Source: Deltaproteobacteria bacterium
Lineage (GTDB): Bacteria > Myxococcota_A > UBA796 > GCA-2862545
DNA: 64,000 bases
NCBI GenBank assembly: GCA_016938035.1
Contig: JAFGVK010000025.1
Coordinates: forward strand, 28,292 to 92,291
Direction: 5' to 3'
Position numbers and translations under genes: made by a program. Below are positions 52,071 through 60,038 of this stretch, piece after piece. The notes below the pieces were generated by a model. The model was not told the origin of the DNA, made no database searches, and saw only the letters and a list, made by a program, of their open reading frames with translations. Each line of letters starts with the position of its first letter. Positions within the stretch are counted from its first letter, which is position 1.

Positions 52071-54362
52071 ATGCGTTTCGCAATTCTCGCACCCATGGTG
52101 GCCCTCGCGCTTGTCGGGTGCACCACCGAGCCCCTCGAGGACTACTACGCCAACCGGGTGGACCCGTCCATCGCAGGCCTGAGCGTCCAGTCTGAGGAGG
52201 GGAACATCGGCGGCAAGACCACCGAGATCCAGGGCTCCGGCTTCGGCGACAGCGCCTCTGGGGTTGTGGTCCTTCTTGGACACCACAACGCCGAGGTGGT
52301 CGATGTCACCGACACGGCCATCACTATCGTCACCCCGCCAGGGCCCATCACCGGGGGGCCGGTGAGCCTCCTGGTCGCCACCCCGACCGGGTACGCCCAG
52401 CTGGACGACGCCTACACCTACGATCGGACCGTCCTGACCGGCGGCTCGGATCCCTTCGACGGGCAGACCGCCTACATCCTGGCGCAGAACCTCTGGGCCT
52501 CGTGCTACGGCGGGCTCTGGGACAACCCCGACGTGTCCGACTGCGGCACCTTCGCTTGGTTCGGCGAGGCGGGGATCACCGGCGACGCGGAGTTCTTCAA
52601 CTTCTCGTACCCCCGCGTCCAGGCCCCTGTGATGGGCTTCGTCACCGGCAACGACATGTCACCCAACCAGTGGCATTTCTCCGATGACTACGTCAGCGCC
52701 TTCCCCTCCGGGATCGACGATCTGCGCTACAGGGTCGGTGACTTCAAGCTCCGCAACCCGGACTACGAGGGCTCCTCCATCGAGGTCGACCTCGCCTGCG
52801 CCACCAGGGCCACGGATCCCGCGGCCTGTGCGGACGATGACGTGAAGGCCTACGACAAGGGCGTGCTGAACTTCTGCGAGGGTCAGGACCGCGAGACCGG
52901 CGGCACCTACAGCTACACCGCCGACTGGCCGGTGCGCGCTGACTTCTTCGCCAACAAGAACAACGGCGCCGACCCCTTCACCCCGGTCGACATCGTGCTT
53001 GAGGCGCCCGGCGCCGGCATCGCCGCTGAGGAGCTGGTGCTCCCCGGGGCGATCCAGATCACCGGGACCGACGGCTTCGATGAGCCCAGCATCTGGGCGC
53101 TGTCGCCGCTCAACGCCTGTCTCGATCAGGACGACGACGGCCAGGCCTTCCTCGATGAGGAGGGGATGGTCCTGGCATGGGAGCCGGTGGCGGGCGATGT
53201 CACCCTCGGCAACCCGCAGGTCGAGGCCCACAGCTACGTGATGGCGTCGGTGTCGATGCTGCACTTCGGCTGGTTCGGCGGCGAGGGCTGGAAGCTCCGC
53301 AGCTCGATCATGGTGCCGGACGACAACAACTTCGACGCCGCCACCGGCCTCGCCTCGGTTGGGATCCCTAACTGGGTGCTGTATCAGTTCCCGACCCCCA
53401 ACCTGAATTGGAGCGGCACCTCCCCGGTGACCCAGAGCGGCTTCCTCGGGAATTGGTCGTCTGACGCGGCCTACATGTTCATCGAGATCTACCGCGTCAC
53501 CGACTTCAACATCCCCACCGAGGATGGCAAGCGGGTGGTGTTCTCCTACGTCACCGGCGACATGGGCATCCCCTCGTGGACCAACCCCATCGCCAAGGGC
53601 GAGGACTGCGCGGACTGCGTGGACGGCGACGGTGACGGGTGGGTTGACGCGCTCGATCCGGACTGTGCGAATGACGGCGCCGGCGAGGAGATCGGCTTCT
53701 CCGATTTCACCTGCAACGACGGCATCGACAACAACAGCGACGGGCTGGCGGACGCGGAGGACCCCCTCTGCGCCAAGGGCTCGGACGGCGAGACCACCTG
53801 CACCGACGGCGTGGACAACGACGCGGACGGGTGGACCGACGCGCTCGACCCCGACTGCTATGACACCGAGGGCGTCTTCCAGACGGGCTACAACGAGGAC
53901 AGCGCCGCGCCGCTCACCGCCTGCACCGACGGCGTGGACAACGACGGCGACGGCTGGCTCGACTCCGAGGATCCCGGCTGCGTCAGCGGCCTGTCCGACG
54001 ACGAGGGGGGCTACGCCACCGATCCGCTGCTGGTGTGCAACGACGGCCTCGACAACGACGCCGACGGCATGATCGACGCCATGGACCCGTTCTGCTTCGT
54101 CAACGGGCCCCTCGCCACCTCTGAGACCAAGGCGCCCACCTCCCAGTGCGCCGACGGCGTCGACAACGACGGTGATGGCTACATGGACTCGGACGATCCC
54201 GACTGCGACGTGGGCATCCGCGAGGGCAACGCCTCGTGGGAGGGGCTGGACTACCCGGTCATCCCCACCTGCTACGATGGGATCGACAACGACAGCGACG
54301 GGAACATCGACTCCGCGGACGCCGACTGCGTCAACGGCTTTGGTGACGAGGACCCCCTGTAG
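52071..54362 (+). CDS. Lipoprotein with IPT/TIG domain and C-terminal MopE-like DNDGDG repeats
   Basis: The 763-residue protein has a lipoprotein signal (APMVALALVGC, Cys17), then an IPT/TIG immunoglobulin-like domain (about 33-123: 'KTTEIQGSGFGDSASGVVVLLG', 'VTPPGPITGGPVSLLVATP'; first quote trimmed in spirit to its core TEIQGSGFG), a large central region of unknown fold, and from about residue 512 seven tandem repeats of C-x-DGxDNDxDGxxDxxDPxC form. Such Asp/Cys repeats occur in MopE and many myxobacterial surface proteins and can bind calcium or copper and form disulfides. ATG at 52071 after AGGAG. It closes the surface operon; a strong terminator follows. Confidence 0.86.
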   Translation: MRFAILAPMVALALVGCTTEPLEDYYANRVDPSIAGLSVQSEEGNIGGKTTEIQGSGFGDSASGVVVLLGHHNAEVVDVTDTAITIVTPPGPITGGPVSLLVATPTGYAQLDDAYTYDRTVLTGGSDPFDGQTAYILAQNLWASCYGGLWDNPDVSDCGTFAWFGEAGITGDAEFFNFSYPRVQAPVMGFVTGNDMSPNQWHFSDDYVSAFPSGIDDLRYRVGDFKLRNPDYEGSSIEVDLACATRATDPAACADDDVKAYDKGVLNFCEGQDRETGGTYSYTADWPVRADFFANKNNGADPFTPVDIVLEAPGAGIAAEELVLPGAIQITGTDGFDEPSIWALSPLNACLDQDDDGQAFLDEEGMVLAWEPVAGDVTLGNPQVEAHSYVMASVSMLHFGWFGGEGWKLRSSIMVPDDNNFDAATGLASVGIPNWVLYQFPTPNLNWSGTSPVTQSGFLGNWSSDAAYMFIEIYRVTDFNIPTEDGKRVVFSYVTGDMGIPSWTNPIAKGEDCADCVDGDGDGWVDALDPDCANDGAGEEIGFSDFTCNDGIDNNSDGLADAEDPLCAKGSDGETTCTDGVDNDADGWTDALDPDCYDTEGVFQTGYNEDSAAPLTACTDGVDNDGDGWLDSEDPGCVSGLSDDEGGYATDPLLVCNDGLDNDADGMIDAMDPFCFVNGPLATSETKAPTSQCADGVDNDGDGYMDSDDPDCDVGIREGNASWEGLDYPVIPTCYDGIDNDSDGNIDSADADCVNGFGDEDPL
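53605..54329 (+). repeat. Seven MopE-like repeats coding for C...DG(V/I)DND(x)DG...D..DP.C units
   Basis: Seven units of about 20 conserved residues, separated by spacers of 10-20 residues, code for motifs such as CTDGVDNDGDGWLDSEDPGC (20 residues). Each keeps two Cys and a run of Asp/Asn, which suggests one disulfide and one metal (probably calcium) per unit. Spacer lengths differ, so the array is protein-level tandem repetition rather than recent DNA duplication. Confidence 0.88.
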
Positions 54363-54380
54363 CCCTCGCCGGCACCTCTG

Positions 54381-54420
54381 AGCCCCTGATCGGCCTCGCG
54401 CCGGTCGGGGGCTTTGTCTG
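54381..54420 (+). terminator. Rho-independent terminator of the surface operon
   Basis: A 14-bp stem (54381-54394 with 54400-54413, two G-T wobbles) closes a 5-base loop and is followed by TTTGTCTG. It lies 18 bases after the stop of the MopE-repeat lipoprotein gene and before the next gene, as expected at the operon end. Confidence 0.8.
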
Positions 54421-54448
54421 TCTGGGGCCTGTGGGATAGAGGGCGGCG

Positions 54449-55165
54449 ATGCTCCTCCTACTCATCGGCCTTGGAACCGCGCTCGCAGAGCACACCCCCC
54501 TCAGCTACGTCGAGCGGCTGGAGGGTGTGTCCTGGCGGCGTGGGGTGATGGCGCGGGCGCTGGCGGACGCGGGCACCCCCGAGGAGCGCGCGGCGGTGGT
54601 CGGGCAGGCGTCCAGCCTGCTGGGCAGGATCCTGGTGGACGAGCTGATCCCCGCCTGGGAGGGGACCGCGTGGTCCTACGCCGGCACCACCAGGGCGCCG
54701 GGTCAGGGGTCCATCGCCTGCGGCTACCTTGTGAGCACCGTGCTCCGCGACGCAGGGCTGGGGGTGGAGTGGGCCAGGCTGGCGCAGCAGCCCTCGGAGT
54801 ACATCGTCAGGACCCTGGTCCCCGCGGATCACATCTGGCGCTTTCGCGATCGGCCGGTGCCCCAGATCCTGGATCGGGTCGCCGCAGAGGGGGACGGCCT
54901 CTACGTGGTGGGGCTGGACACCCACGTCGGCCTGCTCGCCGTCCGGGACGGGCAGGTGGAGATGTGCCACTCGTCGATGACCGCGCCGCGTGAGGTGCGC
55001 TGCGAACCCGCTGAGGGCGCGTGGGCCTTCACCCACTCGCGCTACCACGTGCTGGGGCAGGTGCTCAACCCTGCGCTGGTCCAGCGGTGGCTGGAGGACG
55101 CGCCGATCCCCACCGTCGCCTGGAAGCCCCCCGTAGGGTGGAGGCCCAGGGCTCCAGGTGAGTGA
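54449..55165 (+). CDS. Exported NlpC/P60-like cysteine peptidase-like protein
   Basis: The 238-residue protein has a signal peptide (MLLLLIGLGTALA). 'SIACGYLVSTVLRDAGL' with Cys91 and 'GLDTHVGLLAV' with His159 follow the order and spacing of the catalytic Cys and His in NlpC/P60 and related papain-like amidases, which cut peptides in cell walls or elsewhere. The flanking region (FAFTHSRYHVLGQ-like, here AWAFTHSRYHVLGQ) could supply a further residue. The family assignment is from motif only. It overlaps the hrpB start by 8 bp but is probably functionally separate. Confidence 0.65.
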   Translation: MLLLLIGLGTALAEHTPLSYVERLEGVSWRRGVMARALADAGTPEERAAVVGQASSLLGRILVDELIPAWEGTAWSYAGTTRAPGQGSIACGYLVSTVLRDAGLGVEWARLAQQPSEYIVRTLVPADHIWRFRDRPVPQILDRVAAEGDGLYVVGLDTHVGLLAVRDGQVEMCHSSMTAPREVRCEPAEGAWAFTHSRYHVLGQVLNPALVQRWLEDAPIPTVAWKPPVGWRPRAPGE

Positions 55166-57494
55166 GGCGCTCCCGATCGAGGCGGTGCGCGACCAGGTGA
55201 TGAGCGCGCTGGGGCAGGGCAGGGTGGTGGTCAGCGCCCCCACCGGTTCCGGCAAGTCTACCCAGATCCCCCGCTGGTGCGCCGAGCTGGGCAGCGTGCT
55301 GGTGGTGGAGCCGCGGCGGGTAGCGGCCCTGAGCCTGGCGGCGCGGGTGTCCTCGCTGGAGGGGGAGCCGGTGGGGCAGACGGTGGGCTACGCGGTGCGG
55401 GGGGACGCGCAGCGGGGGGAGGAGACCCGCGTCCTGTTCGTCACCACCGGGGTCGCCGTGAGGCTGGCTGCCGCTGGGGAGCTGGCGCAGTGGGACACGC
55501 TGGTTCTAGACGAGTACCACGAGCGCAGCCTGGACCTGGACCTGCTCCTGGCCCTGGCCCTCAAGCAGGGGGTGGGGCGGCTGGTGGTGATGTCCGCCAC
55601 CCTGGAGGGGGACAGGGTCGCCGCCCACCTGGGTGGCACCCACGTCTCGGGGGAGGGGCGGCTGTTCCCGGTGGAGGTGCGCTACGCCGGCGGGGGCGCC
55701 GATTTGCCTGAGGAGCGCGGGCTGGAGGGGAGGGTGCTGCGCGCGGTGCGGGAGGCGCGCGCGCTACCTGGAGACATCCTGGTCTTCGTGCCTGGCAAGG
55801 GCGAGCTCCAGCGGGTCAGCGACGCCCTGTCGGGCGAGGCGGGCCTGGAGGTGGTGGCGCTGCACGGAGGGCAGAGCCTCGCGGAGCAGGGGAGGGCCTT
55901 CAAGCCGGGGCAGCGCCGGCGGGTGGTGGTCGCCACCAACGTCGCGGAGACCTCGGTCACCCTCCCGCGGATCGGGGTGGTGATCGACGGCGGGCTGGTG
56001 CGCCGGACCCGCTATCACCACGGCAGGGGCTACCTAGTCCTGGCTCCTGTGGCGCAGGACTCGGCCGAGCAGCGCGCGGGTAGGGCCGGGCGCCTGGGGC
56101 CAGGGGTCGCCTTCCGCCTGTGGGGAGAGCGGGCAGAGCTGGACCCCGTCACCCCCCCAGAGGTCCACCGCGAGTCGCTGGTGCCCCTGGTGCTGGGGGC
56201 GGCGGCCTGCGGTGAGCACGCGCTGGACCTGCCCTTCTTCGACCCCCTCAAGGACTACGCGGTGGAGGACGCCCGGCGCGACCTCCGCGATCTCGAGGCC
56301 CTGGACGGGGACGGCAGGATCACGCCTCGGGGCAGGACCCTGTTCGGCTTGCCGCTGGACCCGCACCTGGGCCGGCTGCTGATCGAGGCCGAGCTGCAGG
56401 GTACGCTGGAGGACGCGGTGGACCTGGCGGCGGCGGTGGCGGCGGGCAGGCCCCTGTTCGTGGGGCCGAGGCCCCGTGAGGAGGCGGACGACCTGCGGCG
56501 CGAAGGCTGCGACGCGACCGGGCTGATCCGCGCGGTGAGGCGCGGCGAACCGGGGCGACACGGGCTCGCGGCCTACCCGCTGCGCGAGGCGCGCGCCCTG
56601 GCGCGGCGCCTGCGAGAGGCCTGGGGGCTGGTCCCCAGCGGGGAGGGCGAGGTGGATCGCCACGCCCTCGCCCTGACGGTGATGGGCGCCTGGCCTTGGG
56701 CGGCGCACGTCGCGCGGCGCCGCAAGCGGCAGGTGGCGTGGAGTCACGGTGGGACGGAGGTGCGGCTGGCTCGTGAGTCAGCGGTGCCAGAGGACGAGGC
56801 GGAGGCGATCCTGGCGGTGGACTCACGCGCCCTCGGCAAGGGGAGGCGCGCGCTGGAGGTGATCCTGACCGCGGCGATGCCGGTGCCGCTCCCGTGGCTG
56901 GTGGAGGGGGGGCGGGGCCGCGATCAGCTCGCCCGTGTCGACCTGGTGAGGGGTCAGATTGTCTCGCGGGTGGATCGGGTCTACGCGGGGAAGGTGATCC
57001 AGAGCCGCGAGGAGACCCCACAGGGCGCCCTGGCGCGCGAGGCGGTGGCGGCGCTGGTGGTGCGGGGGCGCCTGTTCAAGGGGGCGCTCCCCGAGCTGGA
57101 GGAGCGCCTGGAGCGCGCCTCGCTCTGGAGACGCCTGCAGCGCGAGGAGGGCGTCGCCGAGGTGAGCCCCGAGGACTGGATCGTCGCCCGGCTCACCGCG
57201 CTGGGGCTGGAGGCGGTGGAGGACCTGCCGCTCCTGTCCGCGGAGGACCTGCTCCCTGCGGCGTTGGATCCCTGGGATCAGGAGGAGCTGGACCGAAAGT
57301 TCCCCAGGACCCTGGCGCTGGGGGACGCCACCTATCGCTTCCACTACGAGCCCGGCCCGCGGGTGGCGGTGATGACCCTGGTCTCTGGGGCGCGCAGGGA
57401 GCTGCCGCCAGTGCAGTTCCTCCCCTCGCTGCCCGGGTGGAGGGTGGAGCTCAGGGAGAATTCTCGGGTGCGGGTGGTGCGGGAGCGGCGGTAG
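55158..57494 (+). CDS. hrpB: HrpB, DEAH-type ATP-dependent helicase
   Basis: The 778-residue protein has SF2 helicase motifs: Walker A APTGSGKST at 27-35, a DEYHERS motif II (DEFHERS in most HrpB), motif III SATLEG, 'VATNVAETSVTLPRI' and 'QRAGRAGRLGPG' for motifs V and VI. A winged and helical domain and the HrpB C-terminal domain (about 500-778, ending with PVQFLPSLPGW) follow. HrpB is probably involved in RNA metabolism, but its precise job is unsettled. The GTG start at 55158 overlaps the previous stop. Repeat copy 2 follows it. Confidence 0.94.
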   Translation: MSEALPIEAVRDQVMSALGQGRVVVSAPTGSGKSTQIPRWCAELGSVLVVEPRRVAALSLAARVSSLEGEPVGQTVGYAVRGDAQRGEETRVLFVTTGVAVRLAAAGELAQWDTLVLDEYHERSLDLDLLLALALKQGVGRLVVMSATLEGDRVAAHLGGTHVSGEGRLFPVEVRYAGGGADLPEERGLEGRVLRAVREARALPGDILVFVPGKGELQRVSDALSGEAGLEVVALHGGQSLAEQGRAFKPGQRRRVVVATNVAETSVTLPRIGVVIDGGLVRRTRYHHGRGYLVLAPVAQDSAEQRAGRAGRLGPGVAFRLWGERAELDPVTPPEVHRESLVPLVLGAAACGEHALDLPFFDPLKDYAVEDARRDLRDLEALDGDGRITPRGRTLFGLPLDPHLGRLLIEAELQGTLEDAVDLAAAVAAGRPLFVGPRPREEADDLRREGCDATGLIRAVRRGEPGRHGLAAYPLREARALARRLREAWGLVPSGEGEVDRHALALTVMGAWPWAAHVARRRKRQVAWSHGGTEVRLARESAVPEDEAEAILAVDSRALGKGRRALEVILTAAMPVPLPWLVEGGRGRDQLARVDLVRGQIVSRVDRVYAGKVIQSREETPQGALAREAVAALVVRGRLFKGALPELEERLERASLWRRLQREEGVAEVSPEDWIVARLTALGLEAVEDLPLLSAEDLLPAALDPWDQEELDRKFPRTLALGDATYRFHYEPGPRVAVMTLVSGARRELPPVQFLPSLPGWRVELRENSRVRVVRERR

Positions 57495-57516
57495 GGGTGC
57501 GACGGGTGTGGGCCTG

Positions 57517-57787
57517 GATCATCGTTTCGCCCCAGTGGGTCATGCGGGGGGGGCCTCGGGCACGGGGGAGCGCCCGATCCCGCAGGGGGAGAGGGGGCGG
57601 CAAGCCCCCAGCAGGGGGGGAGGGGGGGGACGCAGTCTCCGACCCCAACGGGGGGCTACGGGGGAGGGCGAAGCCCCCCTGGCGGCGTCCCTAAGGCCGT
57701 CGGTATTGGGATCTCAGCGCGCTGGCAGTCCCCGCTCCCTCCGCCAGCACGGCGAGCGGTGAGCAGACCTCGGGCCAGACGATGATC
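57517..57787. repeat. 270-bp dispersed repeat with terminal inverted repeats, copy 2
   Basis: It begins 22 bp after the hrpB stop. The left end GATCATCGTTTCGCCC and the right end (reverse complement GATCATCGTCTGGCCC) match at 14 of 16 positions. The interior matches copy 1 at 42292-42561 over the full length, with a perfectly conserved central stretch around GGGATCTCAGCGCGCTGGCA and further identity at CCGCTCCCTCCGCCAG. It has no conserved frame. Both copies lie directly after gene ends in intergenic DNA. Confidence 0.8.
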
Positions 57788-57935
57788 ACGGCCCGGGTGT
57801 GGCGCTATCAGACCGGAGATAGCGGTGAAATCATCTGGGAGCCCCGGCGCAAATCGCCTTGCGGGGTGCGGGCGACGGGCTACGCTAGCGCCACACCCCG
57901 CTGCGGGGGGCCCGGTGCGCACACACGGAGTCCTA
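57788..57935. promoter_or_regulatory. Leader region of the acyl-CoA synthetase / CoA-transferase operon
   Basis: About 150 bases between repeat copy 2 and the next start. It should contain the promoter for the two acetyl-CoA genes. It has GC-rich inverted patches (CCCCGCTGCGGGG at about 57896-57908), which could fold in the leader. No -35/-10 pair is clear. Confidence 0.35.
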
Positions 57936-60038
57936 ATGCTAGAGAGCCTCTTTGAGCCCCGAACCATCGCGGTGATCGGCGCCTCGACGGACCCCGGAAA
58001 GGTGGGGCACGCCCTGTTCGCCAATCTGCAGGCCGGCGGCTTCGAGGGCACGCTGGTGCCGGTGAACACCTCGGCGGACGAGGTGTGCGGCGCGTCCTGT
58101 TTCCGCAGCATCCGCGCCTACCCCGGTCCAGTGGACCTGGCGGTGGTGTGCGTGCAGCCGCTGGCGGTGGAGGACGCGGTGCGCGACGCCATCGCCAAGG
58201 GGGTCGGCGCGATCGTCGTGGTCACCTCCGGCTTCCGCGAGGTGGGGCCCGAGGGCGCCGCGATGGAGCTTCGGCTGACCGAGCTCGCCAGGCGCCATCA
58301 CGTCCGGCTGTTGGGGCCCAACGTGGTGGGCCTGGTGAACACCCGCCACAGGATGAACGCCTCCTTCGCCTTGGAGATGCCCAGCGACGGACCTATCTCG
58401 GTGATCGCCCAGTCCGGCGCCATCTGCACCGTGATCTTGGACTGGGCGAAGGGGAGGGGGATCGGGCTGGGCAAGCTGGTGTCGATCGGCAACAAGGCCG
58501 ATCTCACCGAGGTGGACTTCCTGCGGGCGCTCGCGGTGGATCCCCACACCAAGGTCATCGTGGGCTACGTCGAGGACATCCGGCAGGGGGCGGAGTTCAT
58601 CCGCGCCGCAGAGGCCGCTGCGGCCGAGAAGCCGGTGGTGCTCCTCAAGGCGGGCACCTCCGAGGCGGGCAAGCGCGCGGCCTCCAGCCACACCGGCTCG
58701 CTGGGGGGGGCGGACATCGCCTATGGCGCCGCCTTCGCGCGGGCGGGGGTGATCCGCGCAGCCACCTTCGAGGACCTGCTCGACTTCGCCACCGCCTTCT
58801 CCATGCAGCCGCTCCCGAGCGGACAGCGGGTCGCGGTGGTCACCAACGCGGGGGGGCTGGGGATCCTCGCGGCGGACGCGGTGGAGGAGGCGGGGATGGA
58901 GGTGGCCGCCCTGTCGGGCGAGACGCTGGCCGCGCTCGCTGCGCTGCTGCCCCCGGCGGCGGCGCTTGGCGATCCGGTCGATGTGCTCGGCGACGCCTCC
59001 GCGGAGCGCTACGCGGAGGCGGTGCGCCTAGTGGCCGCGGATCCTGGGGTCGATGCCCTGGTGGTGCTGTTCGCGCCGCAGGCGATGACCGCGGCCGAGG
59101 ACGCCGCGCGCGCGGTGGCGAGCGCGCAGCTCGGCGACAAGCCCGTGCTCGCCGCCTTCATGGGGGGGGCCGCGGTGCTCCCCGGGAGGGCGGTGCTGGT
59201 GCAGCGGGGCATCCCCGACTACCCCTCGGCGGAGCGGGCGGTGCGCTCCCTGCGCGCGATGTGGGGCTACGCCCAGTGGCGGAGCCGGCCCCCCAGGGTG
59301 GTGGAGCGCTTCCCGGTGAACAAGCTCAGGGTCCAGCGCATCCTCAACCGGCACATCCGCCTCGGGCGCGCCGAGGTGGGCGAGGTGGAGGCGAAGCAGA
59401 TCCTGCGGGCCTATGATTTCGTGGTGCCTGAAGGAGCGGTGGCGCGCACGGTGGAGGACGCGGTGGACATCGCGCAGCGGGTGGGCTTCCCGGTGGCGAT
59501 GAAGATCGTCTCGCCGGACATTGTCCACAAGAGCGATGTGGGCGGGGTCAGGGTGGGCCTCAGCGGTCCCGACGAGGTCCGCGACGCCTACGATCTGATG
59601 ATGCTCCGGGTGTCGCGCCAGTACCCCCACGCCGCGCTGGAGGGGGTCAACGTGGAGGCGATGGCGCCCGCGGGCCGCGAGGTGATCATCGGCATGTCGC
59701 GGGACCCGCGCTTCGGCCCGATGCTGATGTTCGGGCTGGGCGGTATCTTCGTGGAGGTGATGAAGGACGTGACCTTCCACCTGGCGCCGATCACCGCCCA
59801 GGAGGCGATGGAGATGCTCGAGTCCACCCGCTCCTATGGCCTGCTCAAGGGCGCCAGGGGGCAGCGCGAGGTGGACATGGCCGCCATCGCCAGCGGCATC
59901 CAGCGGATCTCTCAGCTCGCCACGGATTTCCCGATGATCACCGAGCTGGATATCAACCCCTTCATCGTGGGACCGCGGGGGACAGGCGGCTCCGCCGCCG
60001 ACGCCAGGATGAGCCTCAACCTAGGGGGTGACCGATGA
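57936..60038 (+). CDS. ADP-forming acyl-CoA (acetyl-CoA) synthetase
   Basis: The 700-residue chain has the fused alpha-beta layout of NDP-forming acyl-CoA synthetases: a CoA-binding Rossmann domain (FEPRTIAVIGASTDPGKVGH at 7-26), two succinyl-CoA ligase-like domains with the phospho-His252 in SSHTGSLGG, and a C-terminal ATP-grasp domain (VGFPVAMKIVSPDIVHKSDV; ends in ELDINPFIVG). It interconverts acetyl-CoA (or another acyl-CoA), ADP and phosphate with acid, CoA and ATP. Unlike PatZ it has no GNAT domain; instead a GNAT domain is on the next gene product. I chose the ATG at 57936; an upstream extension is non-conserved in style. Confidence 0.9.
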   Translation: MLESLFEPRTIAVIGASTDPGKVGHALFANLQAGGFEGTLVPVNTSADEVCGASCFRSIRAYPGPVDLAVVCVQPLAVEDAVRDAIAKGVGAIVVVTSGFREVGPEGAAMELRLTELARRHHVRLLGPNVVGLVNTRHRMNASFALEMPSDGPISVIAQSGAICTVILDWAKGRGIGLGKLVSIGNKADLTEVDFLRALAVDPHTKVIVGYVEDIRQGAEFIRAAEAAAAEKPVVLLKAGTSEAGKRAASSHTGSLGGADIAYGAAFARAGVIRAATFEDLLDFATAFSMQPLPSGQRVAVVTNAGGLGILAADAVEEAGMEVAALSGETLAALAALLPPAAALGDPVDVLGDASAERYAEAVRLVAADPGVDALVVLFAPQAMTAAEDAARAVASAQLGDKPVLAAFMGGAAVLPGRAVLVQRGIPDYPSAERAVRSLRAMWGYAQWRSRPPRVVERFPVNKLRVQRILNRHIRLGRAEVGEVEAKQILRAYDFVVPEGAVARTVEDAVDIAQRVGFPVAMKIVSPDIVHKSDVGGVRVGLSGPDEVRDAYDLMMLRVSRQYPHAALEGVNVEAMAPAGREVIIGMSRDPRFGPMLMFGLGGIFVEVMKDVTFHLAPITAQEAMEMLESTRSYGLLKGARGQREVDMAAIASGIQRISQLATDFPMITELDINPFIVGPRGTGGSAADARMSLNLGGDR

